A stretch of 7,524 bases of DNA, from NCBI GenBank assembly GCA_031177555.1, contig JAPSGM010000088.1, positions 1 to 7,524 on the forward strand, read 5' to 3'. Below the pieces are notes generated by a model. That model saw only the letters and a list, made by a program, of their open reading frames with translations, did no database searches and was not told the DNA's origin. Source of the stretch: Chloroflexota bacterium. GTDB taxonomy: Bacteria; Chloroflexota; Limnocylindria; QHBO01. Positions 1-5,901 of this stretch are shown piece after piece (position 1 is the stretch's first letter; every line of letters begins with the position of its first letter). A program made the position numbers and the translations under genes.

Positions 1-1431
1 GAACAGCTCGCGCTCGCCGGCGGCGGCGCGGAGCACTTCCCGCCGTTCGTGAACATCAGCCAGAGCGACGTGGAGCGCCTCCTGCTCGACCGTCTGCAGC
101 AGCTCCCTGCGCTCGAGATCCGGTGGAGCCATCGCCTGACCGGGATCGTACAGGACGCCCGCGGCGTCACCCTGCGCTGCGAGACGCCCGACGGCGAGAC
201 CCCACTCCGGGTGGCGTACGCGGTCGGCACCGATGGCGCTCACTCATCGGTGCGGCACCTGCTGGGCATGGGCTTTCCGGGGCACAGCCACGACGACCTG
301 TTCCTCATCTGCGACATTCGCGCCGAGCTTCCCTTCCCCAACGAGCGGCGCCTCTTCTTCCACCCGCCCTGGAACCCCGGACGGCAGGTGCTGGTGCATC
401 CCCAGCCGGACGGCGTGTGGCGCATCGACTGGCAGGTCCCGCCTGAGACCGATGTGGAGGCCGAGCGAGTCGATGGCGGGCTGGACCGGCGCATCCGCGC
501 CCTGGTCGGCGCGGGAACGGCCTACGAGCTCATCTGGCTGACCGCATACCGCTTCCACCAACGCCTGGTCGAGCACCTTCGCTCCGGCCGGGTCCTGCTG
601 GCGGGCGATGCGGGCCACCTGATGAGCCCGTTCGGCGCCCGCGGCCTGAACTCCGGCGCGGCCGACGCGGAGAACCTGGCCTGGAAGCTCGCCGCCGTCC
701 TGCGCGGCGACGCTGCCCCCGCGCTGCTGGACAGCTACGACCACGAGCGCCGCGGCGCGGCCGCCGAGAACCTGACCGTCACCGACCGCACCATGCGGTT
801 CATGGTGCCCCACGGCCAGCTGCGCCGCGTCGCGCGCAACGCCGTGCTGCGCGGCTCGCTGCGGATCCCCGCCCTACGGCGCTGGGTGAACTCCGGCCGC
901 CTGGCCGAGCCGTCGGTCTATGCCGGCTCGCCAGTGGTGGCAGCCGCCCCTCCTGCCCGGGGCGCGGCGCCCTACGGCGCGGTGGCCCCCGACTTCGCCT
1001 GCGAGCGGATCGGCACCGCGCGGCACCCGGTCCACCGCCTGCGCGAGGTCATCGGCGAGGACTTCGTCGTCCTACTCGTCGCGCCGGAGGACGCCGAACT
1101 GGGGGTGGCCGCCGCCGTGCGGGCCTCGCGGCTGTCGTACCCGGCCCCGACGCGGGTGGTCGCCGTGGGCCCGGACCGGGCGCTGCGCGACGTCGTCGTC
1201 CTGCGACCCGCCGTCATGTCCGAGCTGGCGCCGTACCTCGCCGCCGGACCGCGCGCCTGGGTGATCCGGCCGGACGGGCACCTCGCGGCCAGCGCGCCGC
1301 TCGAGGAGCCGGCCGACGTCGACCGTTTGGCGAGCTTGGTGGCGATGGCGATCGGCGGCGGCGAGCCCGCCGCGGAGGCCGCCCCGGCGCGGGTCGCCCG
1401 GCGCGGGGCCCATCCTCGCCGCGCGACCTGA
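1..1431 (+). CDS. FAD-dependent aromatic monooxygenase (PHBH/MhpA-like), 5' end outside window
   Basis: The reading frame is open from base 1, so the gene starts upstream. The GTG at 49 is internal, because the preceding codons already read as family sequence (FPPFVNISQSDVERLLLDRL). Counting residues from base 49, the FAD/NADPH-binding DG motif is GTDGAHSSVR (60-69). The FAD ribityl-binding GD motif is LLAGDAGHLMSPFG (183-196), followed by the family segment GLNSGAADAENLAWKL. Residues ~330-430, including AWVIRPDGHLA, resemble the thioredoxin-like C-terminal domain of MhpA-type phenol hydroxylases. The N-terminal Rossmann GxGxxG is not in the window, so roughly 90-100 residues are missing by comparison with the family. 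Members hydroxylate phenolic or polyketide substrates using NAD(P)H and O2 in the cytoplasm; the substrate cannot be read here. The family call is firm. An antibiotic-modifying or polyketide role would fit the same motifs. Confidence 0.9.
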   Translation, partial: EQLALAGGGAEHFPPFVNISQSDVERLLLDRLQQLPALEIRWSHRLTGIVQDARGVTLRCETPDGETPLRVAYAVGTDGAHSSVRHLLGMGFPGHSHDDLFLICDIRAELPFPNERRLFFHPPWNPGRQVLVHPQPDGVWRIDWQVPPETDVEAERVDGGLDRRIRALVGAGTAYELIWLTAYRFHQRLVEHLRSGRVLLAGDAGHLMSPFGARGLNSGAADAENLAWKLAAVLRGDAAPALLDSYDHERRGAAAENLTVTDRTMRFMVPHGQLRRVARNAVLRGSLRIPALRRWVNSGRLAEPSVYAGSPVVAAAPPARGAAPYGAVAPDFACERIGTARHPVHRLREVIGEDFVVLLVAPEDAELGVAAAVRASRLSYPAPTRVVAVGPDRALRDVVVLRPAVMSELAPYLAAGPRAWVIRPDGHLAASAPLEEPADVDRLASLVAMAIGGGEPAAEAAPARVARRGAHPRRAT

Positions 1432-1454
1432 GGCCACACGCGCTGGGGATACGG

Positions 1455-1494
1455 TGTGGATAACTCGACCAGACCGCCCCAAACTGGTGGACAA
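1455..1494 (-). promoter_or_regulatory. Pair of DnaA-box-like 9-mers in convergent spacer
   Basis: On the minus strand, 1463-1455 reads TTATCCACA, an exact match to the classical DnaA box. Positions 1494-1486 read TTGTCCACC, which differs from the actinobacterial form TTGTCCACA only at the last base. They share orientation and are 31 bp apart, about three helical turns. They lie between the 3' ends of two convergent genes, where no promoter is expected. There is no AT-rich unwinding region and no dnaA or dnaN nearby, so this is not a convincing origin. A DnaA-titration site or chance are both possible. Confidence 0.35.
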
Positions 1495-1593
1495 CCCCCC
1501 TTGCCGCCTGGCTCGCCACGCTGCCATGATGGGTTCGTCCCGGAGGGGCAGCTGGCCGACTGGAGATCACATCAACGGTCGCCGCGGTTCCTT

Positions 1594-1612
1594 CGGGACA
1601 CTTTTGTGCCCG
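1594..1612. terminator. Weak hairpin between convergent genes
   Basis: CGGG-A-CAC, loop TTTT, GTG-CCCG: a seven-pair stem with one bulged A. It lies between the stop of the monooxygenase at 1431 and the stop of the lipoprotein at 1629, where a shared terminator would be expected. It has no good T-tract on either side, so the assignment rests on position and pairing only. Confidence 0.3.
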
Positions 1613-1628
1613 CTGACCTGCCGGCTCC

Positions 1629-2240
1629 CTAGCGGCGCTCCTCCAGCCGCTGCACGATCGCGTCGAGCGCATCGCCGGCGCCCTCGCCCTCCAGGATCGC
1701 CTGGCCGGTGGCGCCTCCATCGGCCAGGAAGAGGGCATTCCAGTCACCCGGCGCCTCGGCGGTCATGCGCTCCGCCTCGGCCGCGGCTCCCTCGTCCTCC
1801 GAGGCGATGAACAGCTTCGGGAACACGCCGAGCCGGCTGACGTTGCCGCGCGCCGACAGCACGATCAGCTGGTCGACGAGGGCCGGCTGCTCCACGCCCA
1901 GGGCGAAGGCCGCGTTGCTGCCGGCGCCGGCCGCCAGGACGGCCACGCGCTCGACGCCGTCGTCGTGCAGTCTCCGGATCGCCGCCTCGGCGATCGCGGC
2001 GTCGACGGCATCCAGCCCCACCACGGTCATGCCCTCGTCCGCGAGGACCCGCGCATGGGCGTCCCACGACGCGGCGTCCCGGCCGGTGTCGGGGATCAGG
2101 ACCACGCCGTACGGGCCGTCGCCCCAGCGGCGGGCCGCGGCGCCATCGGGCAGCGGGTAGGGGCTCCCACCGGCCTGTTCAGCGGCGCAGGCCGTGACCG
2201 CAACGACCAGGCCGACCAGGAGGAGGGTGCGCCGGATCAT
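1629..2240 (-). CDS. Lipoprotein with alpha/beta-hydrolase-like fold, probably lacking the nucleophile
   Basis: 203 aa. The ATG at 2240 is chosen because it gives a clean lipoprotein signal (MIRRTLLLVGLVVAVTAC, lipobox VTAC, lipidated Cys18) and has a GAGGG ribosome-binding site 4 nt upstream that overlaps the stop codon of the preceding gene. The mature part follows the start of an alpha/beta hydrolase: strand VVLIPDTG with DAASWDAHARVLADEGMTVVGLD (46-77) resembles the usual oxyanion-loop and helix-A region. VAVLAAGAGSNAAFALGVEQP (99-119) aligns with the nucleophile-elbow strand-helix of dienelactone-hydrolase-like proteins, but the Ser of GxSxG falls on Gly105. Ser108 in a relaxed AGSNA setting is the only nearby alternative. 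The protein is short for a complete hydrolase. It is predicted to be membrane-anchored outside the cytoplasm, possibly as a non-catalytic binding protein. It is likely co-transcribed and translationally coupled with the glycosyltransferase upstream. Confidence 0.75.
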   Translation of the reverse strand: MIRRTLLLVGLVVAVTACAAEQAGGSPYPLPDGAAARRWGDGPYGVVLIPDTGRDAASWDAHARVLADEGMTVVGLDAVDAAIAEAAIRRLHDDGVERVAVLAAGAGSNAAFALGVEQPALVDQLIVLSARGNVSRLGVFPKLFIASEDEGAAAEAERMTAEAPGDWNALFLADGGATGQAILEGEGAGDALDAIVQRLEERR

Positions 2241-2247
2241 CGGGCCC

Positions 2248-3414
2248 TCAGAAGGCCCACTCTCCCGTCGCGAAGCGCGCCGCGAAGTACACGAAGCCCG
2301 CAAGGGAGGTGGCGGAGACCGCGACCATGGCCCAGGTCCGTCGCGTGGCCAGCGCCATCAGGACCATGAGCGGGAAGAGCGTGAGGGTGTAGCGCGGCAT
2401 CGATAGCAGGAAGGACGTCGAGGTGAAGAGCAGCCAGTTGCCCGCCATCCAGGCGAAGTAGGACGGCCGCAGCAGGAAGGCGGAGGCGATCACCCCCGCC
2501 AGGCCCATGCCCGTGAACAACAGCTCCATCCCGCCGTTCATCAAGACGATGTCCGGGTCGGTGCTGGAAAACCAGCCGAAGGCGCCGCTGATGGCCTCCC
2601 ACGGGAATGCCGCCTCCTTGAACCAGTGCTCGCGCTGGACGCGCAGGAAGGTGAAGGCGTCGCCGTACACGAGCCGGTTGAGGGCAAGATAGCCCGCGAA
2701 CCCGACCGCCACCAGCCCCAGCGCCAGCCACTCCGGCCGCAGGCGCCGCTCGTCTCGCGGCTGCTCCAACCACTGGGTGGCGGCCTCGGCGGCAAGGGCG
2801 GGGAGCAGGATCAGGCCGTTGATGCGGGTCAGTGCGGCCAGCCCGCCGAGCAGCCCGGCGATCCACCAGTGCCGCGACCGGCCGGCCAGGAACGATCCCA
2901 GCACCAGGGCCATGAACAGCGACTCGGTGTAGCCGATGTGCAGGAAGTACGCGGTGGGAAAGATCAGCAGGAACCAGGCGGCCCGCAGCGCCACGCCCGG
3001 CTCCTCGTCGTGGGCCACCAGGTGGTGCATCAGCGGCGCCACGAACAGGCTCGCCACGGTCGACACCACGAAGGCGCTGACCAGCGGATCGTTGACGAGG
3101 GCGTTCACCGCGGTGGCCAGCCACGGGAAGAGGGGATAGAACACGATGTAGAGCGGCAGGTCGCCGGGGTACACGGACCGATACCCGTTCGGGCCCACCA
3201 GGCTGCCGTCGTCCACCGCCCGGTAGCCGAAGACCACCAGGTCCAGGTAGTGCGGGGCGTCCCACCGGTTCCAGACCTCCAGCGTCTTCGAGCCGTCCAG
3301 CGCGCCGGTGGCGAAGGCGTAGCCGATGGCGCCGATGGCCAGCACGCCAACCTTCAGCAGGACGGTCAGGGCCAGGAACAGTCGGTCGGCATCGGTCAGG
3401 CGGAATCGGCGCAT
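2248..3414 (-). CDS. PIG-V-like multipass membrane mannosyl/glycosyltransferase
   Basis: 388 aa with about nine or ten hydrophobic segments, for example residues 12-34, 112-128, 145-175, 186-208, 228-245, 298-315, 319-337, 344-356 and 361-380. Family-like motifs are NRWDAPHYLDLV (49-60, the acidic loop after the first membrane helix), FPTAYFLHIGYTESLFM (152-168), TRINGLILLP (196-205) and SMPRYTLTLFPLMV (338-351). These match the arrangement of PIG-V/GPI-mannosyltransferase-II-related GT-C enzymes, which transfer sugars from polyprenyl-phosphate donors on the outer face of the membrane. The bacterial acceptor is unknown. The ATG at 3414 has no strong Shine-Dalgarno. The stop is 7 bp before the lipoprotein ATG, so the two form an operon. 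The 100-bp divergent spacer to the tRNA must hold its promoter, but none is clear. Confidence 0.85.
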   Translation of the reverse strand: MRRFRLTDADRLFLALTVLLKVGVLAIGAIGYAFATGALDGSKTLEVWNRWDAPHYLDLVVFGYRAVDDGSLVGPNGYRSVYPGDLPLYIVFYPLFPWLATAVNALVNDPLVSAFVVSTVASLFVAPLMHHLVAHDEEPGVALRAAWFLLIFPTAYFLHIGYTESLFMALVLGSFLAGRSRHWWIAGLLGGLAALTRINGLILLPALAAEAATQWLEQPRDERRLRPEWLALGLVAVGFAGYLALNRLVYGDAFTFLRVQREHWFKEAAFPWEAISGAFGWFSSTDPDIVLMNGGMELLFTGMGLAGVIASAFLLRPSYFAWMAGNWLLFTSTSFLLSMPRYTLTLFPLMVLMALATRRTWAMVAVSATSLAGFVYFAARFATGEWAF

Positions 3415-3451
3415 GCTGCGGCGCAGTCTACGGAGGGCGGCCCCCCTGTGG

Positions 3452-3480
3452 TGGACCGGTCACCGCTCGGCTGCTACCAT
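3452..3480 (+). promoter_or_regulatory. Predicted sigma70-type promoter of tRNA-Pro
   Basis: A -35 element TGGACC (3452-3457, 4/6 to consensus), a 17-bp spacer, and a -10 TACCAT (3475-3480, 4/6) preceded by an extended -10 TGC (3472-3474). The start of transcription would fall near 3487, about 28 bp before the mature tRNA 5' end. This is prediction from motif and spacing only. Confidence 0.5.
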
Positions 3481-3488
3481 TCCCCGGT

Positions 3489-3506
3489 CCATCCCGCTCG
3501 GGATGG
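3489..3506 (+). other. Hairpin in the tRNA 5' leader
   Basis: CCATCCC, loop GCTC, GGGATGG: a perfect 7-bp stem closed by a tetraloop, between the predicted transcription start and the tRNA 5' end at 3515. It could be a leader structure relevant to RNase P processing or a barrier to transcription from the left. It has no T-tract, so a terminator is unlikely. Confidence 0.45.
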
Positions 3507-3514
3507 CTCTCGGT

Positions 3515-3591
3515 CGGGGCGTGGCGCAGGTGGCTAGCGCGCAGCGTTCGGGACGCTGAGGTCGGAGGTTCAAGTCCTCTCGCCCCGACCA
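3515..3591 (+). tRNA. tRNA-Pro (anticodon CGG)
   Basis: A full cloverleaf of 77 nt including an encoded 3' CCA. The acceptor stem is CGGGGCG/CGCCCCG with discriminator A. The D arm is GCGC/GCGC, the anticodon stem CAGCG/CGCTG with loop TTCGGGA, and the variable loop AGGTC. The T stem is GGAGG/CCTCT with one G-T pair and loop TTCAAGT. The anticodon CGG at 3549-3551 reads the proline codon CCG. The last 19 nt double as the left attachment repeat of the downstream island, and the integrated copy keeps the tRNA intact. Confidence 0.96.
3573..3591 (+). repeat. attL core: 19-bp direct repeat, copy 1
   Basis: AGTCCTCTCGCCCCGACCA. It covers the end of the T loop, the T-stem and acceptor 3' strands and the CCA of tRNA-Pro, and is identical to 5902-5920. 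The bases just outside the two copies differ on both sides. Confidence 0.85.
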
Positions 3592-3894
3592 GTTCCAACT
3601 TTTCACGAGCGGCAATGCAGAGCAGCCACGCGTGTTCATCGCGCGGGTGGACCGCCGCGAGTCGGCCATCGGCTACATCGAGTTGTGTAAAGATCTCGCG
3701 CGCCGCCTCCTCTCGAAGGTTGTCCGGTACGGCGGGATCGCGCCACAGCGCGCCGAAGTCCCGTAGCAGGCGTTGAGCAGCCGCTAGACGCCTTGAGTCG
3801 GTCTCGCGCGTCTCCAGGTATCTCGGGCGCTCGAGCTGGCGCCACGCTCGCTGGAAGGACTCCATCGACCGCTTGCCGGCTGTAAGTTCGACGA
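3592..3894 (-). pseudogene. C-terminal remnant of a serine recombinase/integrase
   Basis: In the minus frame that stays open to a stop at 3428, the region encodes a coiled, charged stretch (ERPRYLETRETDSRRLAAA), then RLLRDFGALWRDPAVPDNLR and AREIFTQLDVADGRLAAVHP. This pattern, a helical LxxFxxLW segment followed by a short beta hairpin 'F..ldVadGRlaaVhPR', recalls the C-terminal end of large serine recombinases. Only about 100 residues remain. The resolvase catalytic domain and zinc-ribbon region are absent. Past 3591 the frame runs into the antisense of the tRNA (GARGLEPPTSASRTLRASH), a tail commonly seen on ORFs that end in tRNA att sites. The upstream side is fused to DUF2231 coding sequence in another frame. 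The family call is from memory of the pattern and was not searched. Confidence 0.6.
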
Positions 3895-3960
3895 GCCCAG
3901 GGGCAGAACGATGAGCATCGGGTGAATCGGATGTCCCAACAACTTCACGCGAGTTTCCAT
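3895..3960 (-). pseudogene. DUF2231-type membrane protein, only the first ~22 codons left
   Basis: The ATG at 3960 follows an excellent purine-rich ribosome-binding site (GGGAGGAGGA). It encodes METRVKLLGHPIHPMLIVLP, the characteristic N-terminus of DUF2231 proteins (GHPIHPMLI.. before the first membrane helix). After codon 22 the similarity stops, and the frame continues only as low-complexity Ser/Arg-rich sequence (SSNLQPASGRWSPSSERGAS). At the same point the recombinase remnant begins in a different frame. DUF2231 proteins normally have four membrane helices and about 150 residues. The start is 22 bp after the stop of the 250-aa gene, so the two once formed an operon. Confidence 0.65.
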
Positions 3961-3982
3961 TCCTCCTCCCAGTTCCGATGGA

Positions 3983-4735
3983 TCACGGAGAGCGGCGTTC
4001 GGTTGCCTCCTCCTCGTCGCCAGTGACAACGTCCTTCAGCTTGCCGGCGGCCTGCTGGAGGATGGGGCCGACGATCGTGGGCTTGTCGAGGCCCTCGGTT
4101 CCGCCTTCGGGCAGTTGGAACAGGAGGCGCTCGGCATAGGGGGCCGAACGGCCTAGGTTGTAGGCGACGGTGTGCTGTGACGACGTCTCCCGGGCATCCT
4201 CGACCGAGCGTTTGCCAGTGACGATCTCGTGAACCATGTTCAGGCCAAGGACGTTCGCGGCCTCGGAATCGCAACGAGCCGATACCTCGCCCCTGGTGCG
4301 GTCGACCAGGATGCTGCCGTCGAACATCGTGATGAGGTGCACCATCTCGGGCGGTATCCGGTAGTCGAGGACCTGGGTGAAGAAGTCCTCATGAGGTGCT
4401 GGCCAGTTGTGGACGACAGGATCGGCCGACACTTCCATGCGCTTCCACGGGCCAACTCGATACCAGAAGACCCGGGTAGGCGTCGCCTCATTTGGCGCAC
4501 CGTACTTCTCGATCATCTGCTCGGCGACCTTCTTCGGTGCCTCGGGCCAAGTGTCGATGATGGCCATCGCGTCAGAGCGATCGACGTACTGAGCGGCAGC
4601 GCGCTCCGTCTCGTGCTCTCCCTTCAGGGCGTGCCCAACGCCCTCCACGACCGCTCGTCCCGTAGTCGCCAGGCGCTCTGGCGTATCGAGGTCTCGGGTG
4701 TCGACGTTCGGCGTCTCTCGTCCCTTGTCGCTCAT
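3983..4735 (-). CDS. Conserved-looking 250-aa protein of unknown function
   Basis: I do not recognise a named family. It is soluble, with no signal peptide or membrane segment. Residues 1-50 are polar and probably flexible. A compact core spans 55-180: AMAIIDTWPEAPKKVAEQMI, then KYGAPNEATPTRVFWYRVGP, a region with HNWPAPHED (109-117), a hydrophobic segment with FDGSILVDRTRGEVSARCD (138-156), and VLGLNMVHEIVTGKRSVEDA (162-181). The C-terminal 190-250 is Gln/Lys/Glu-rich (GPILQQAAGKLKDVVTGDEE). The mix of aromatic, His and Cys positions looks like a folded, selected protein. The start at 4735 has GAGG 8 nt upstream. It sits 22 bp upstream of the truncated DUF2231 gene in the same direction. It is the largest intact cargo gene of the island. 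A plus-strand ORF over the same bases is its shadow. Confidence 0.8.
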   Translation of the reverse strand: MSDKGRETPNVDTRDLDTPERLATTGRAVVEGVGHALKGEHETERAAAQYVDRSDAMAIIDTWPEAPKKVAEQMIEKYGAPNEATPTRVFWYRVGPWKRMEVSADPVVHNWPAPHEDFFTQVLDYRIPPEMVHLITMFDGSILVDRTRGEVSARCDSEAANVLGLNMVHEIVTGKRSVEDARETSSQHTVAYNLGRSAPYAERLLFQLPEGGTEGLDKPTIVGPILQQAAGKLKDVVTGDEEEATERRSP

Positions 4736-4837
4736 GGCATGCGCCTCAACTTACGGCCCACGCGTGATAGCGCACCACCCGCATTTTCCGTGCCCTCGGA
4801 CGATCGCCACCGGCCGCCGGTCCTGCCGTCAGGATGC

Positions 4838-4900
4838 CTACCTCGTGCCGCAACCGCAGCAATGCTGATTGCAGCAACATTCGTCACAGCGTCTGAGCAC
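4838..4900 (-). CDS. Cysteine-rich 20-codon micro-ORF (candidate)
   Basis: GTG start at 4900 and TAG at 4838-4840. The peptide is MLRRCDECCCNQHCCGCGTR, with seven Cys in 20 residues (pattern CxxCCCxxxCCxC) plus one His. An AAAGGAGG Shine-Dalgarno at 4907-4914 lies 6 nt before the GTG, the best ribosome-binding site in the window. The stop is 102 nt before the ATG of the 250-aa gene on the same strand. That spacer contains a 13-bp inverted repeat (4809-4821, ACCGGC-C-GCCGGT) that could form a small stem. Possible roles are a metal- or thiol-binding micropeptide, or a polycysteine leader peptide that senses Cys-tRNA supply, as known in mycobacteria. Coding is inferred from the ribosome-binding site and composition. 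No homolog was checked. Confidence 0.5.
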   Translation of the reverse strand: MLRRCDECCCNQHCCGCGTR

Positions 4901-4947
4901 GCTCGTCCTCCTTTCCAGAGCCGTGTGTCTGCGTGAGGCCATCCGCC

Positions 4948-5424
4948 TCATTGCGCCAACTCAACGCGAATCAGTATGCGGCCAGCAGCTACGGCATGGG
5001 CGAGTGCCACCGTGTCGGGATGGCCGTGACGGTCGGCGGGAACACCCGCTAGAAGTCTGAACCATCTGTGCTGGCGGAAGAGCCGGTCGTGTTCTGCATG
5101 GCACTCGGCGGCATCGGTCACAGGCGTCGCGCGAGCGTGCTGTTTAGCTCCGCCAATCAGGACCTCGACCGGTTCGCCGCCAGCTATATTCCGCCACCAG
5201 CGATCGCCTGTTGTGATGAAGACCGTCGAGCGCTCACGCACGTATGAGACTGGCGTCGAATAGCGCTTCCCACTCTTACGTCCAGTCCACGTCACGACGG
5301 CGAACCAGCGACTCCACGGCCAGTGGATAGGGGACTGAAGGAGACGCCGCATGACCGGGTTCCAGATCCGCAACAGCGTCCCGAGGAGGGTACCGCGCAG
5401 GGCGGGTGTCGAAACCCGACTCAT
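4948..5424 (-). CDS. Ddn/DUF385-like deazaflavin (F420)-type nitroreductase-family oxidoreductase
   Basis: 158 aa, the usual size for this split-barrel family. NPVMRRLLQSPIHWPWSRWF (22-41) is the typical N-terminal helix region. VTWTGRKSGKRYSTPVSYVR (44-63) is the family's hallmark strand-turn with cofactor-phosphate contacts, and TTGDRWWRNIAGGEPVEVLI (71-90) follows. Relatives such as mycobacterial Ddn use reduced F420 to reduce quinones or nitro compounds near the membrane; many members are uncharacterised, and heme or flavin use is also known in the superfamily. The ATG at 5424 has GAGG 11 nt upstream. It is divergent from the secreted-protein gene across 75 bp. The stop is 47 bp before the micro-ORF start. 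The lower GC of its codons differs from the flanking genes. Confidence 0.85.
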   Translation of the reverse strand: MSRVSTPALRGTLLGTLLRIWNPVMRRLLQSPIHWPWSRWFAVVTWTGRKSGKRYSTPVSYVRERSTVFITTGDRWWRNIAGGEPVEVLIGGAKQHARATPVTDAAECHAEHDRLFRQHRWFRLLAGVPADRHGHPDTVALAHAVAAGRILIRVELAQ

Positions 5425-5499
5425 GGGTCAGCTTGCCTCGGCACGACGTAACCGGCTGCGGATCTTTGGGTAACGGCGAAATCGCACGAGAGGGATCCC

Positions 5500-5754
5500 A
5501 TGCGCCGACTCCTCACTTCTTTGCTGCTAGCACTCGTTCTCGCCTTTGCAGCCGTAGGCGCCGCCTTTGGGCACGTTCACGGCATCACCCCGCTCCGCTG
5601 CGTCGCACCTCATGCCGGAGCAAATGCCGCTCAAGGTGGCCCCATCACCGGGCTGATCCCGTTGGGCGTCGGCAACGCCGAAGCCTCAGGCGGCGTGGTT
5701 GCCCTCTTCGGGCTCGCATTCGACACGCCTGCATGCCCCGCGCCACCAGCATGA
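5500..5754 (+). CDS. Small secreted protein of unknown function
   Basis: 84 aa. The ATG at 5500 has GAGAGG (5488-5493) 6 nt upstream. Residues 1-24 (MRRLLTSLLLALVLAFAAVG then AAFG) are a classical Sec signal peptide, with cleavage probable near AAFG-HVHG. The mature part of about 60 residues begins HVHGITPLRC, is Gly/Ala/Pro-rich (GGPITGLIPLGVGNA, 46-60) and contains just two Cys, 34 and 79, which could form a disulfide. The His pair at the mature N-terminus could bind metal, but that is only a possibility. Its own terminator-like hairpin follows at 5789, so it is a monocistronic gene inside the island. No family is recognised. Confidence 0.7.
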   Translation: MRRLLTSLLLALVLAFAAVGAAFGHVHGITPLRCVAPHAGANAAQGGPITGLIPLGVGNAEASGGVVALFGLAFDTPACPAPPA

Positions 5755-5788
5755 TCCTCCGCGACTAACGTACCCAAGATCGGGCTGT

Positions 5789-5820
5789 GAGGCCGTCGGT
5801 CGTCCGACGGCCTCTTCTCG
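5789..5820 (+). terminator. Terminator-like hairpin after the secreted-protein gene
   Basis: GAGGCCGTCGG, loop TCGT, CCGACGGCCTC: a perfect 11-bp stem (5789-5814) followed by the pyrimidine run TTCTCG. It is 35 bp past the stop codon of the 84-aa gene and 87 bp before the right att repeat. Confidence 0.75.
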
Positions 5821-5901
5821 TGCACTTCGGGCGGCTACGCCGCTAACGCAAGCCAAACCGAATGTGGCACTACGACACGGTAGTTGGTACCCGCCGGGTT
5901 G

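Noticed and set aside
1432..1628. Replication origin (oriC) in the spacer with DnaA boxes
   Set aside because: There are only two boxes, no AT-rich unwinding element and no dnaA/dnaN/parAB/gidA neighbours.
2237..3265. Minus-strand 342-codon and plus-strand 303-codon frames over the glycosyltransferase
   Set aside because: They are Arg/Pro/Gly/Gln-rich shadows without hydrophobic segments or domains; the 388-aa frame has the membrane topology and family motifs.
3428..3591. Extension of the recombinase remnant through the tRNA to a stop at 3428
   Set aside because: The residues GARGLEPPTSASRTLRASH are simply the antisense reading of the tRNA, a known annotation artefact, so the remnant is ended at the att site.
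4229..4936. Long plus-strand open frame (235 codons) over the 250-aa gene
   Set aside because: It lies antisense to the minus-strand gene, its product looks like random Arg/Leu/Val-rich sequence without domains, and the minus-strand protein has coherent core motifs and a ribosome-binding site.
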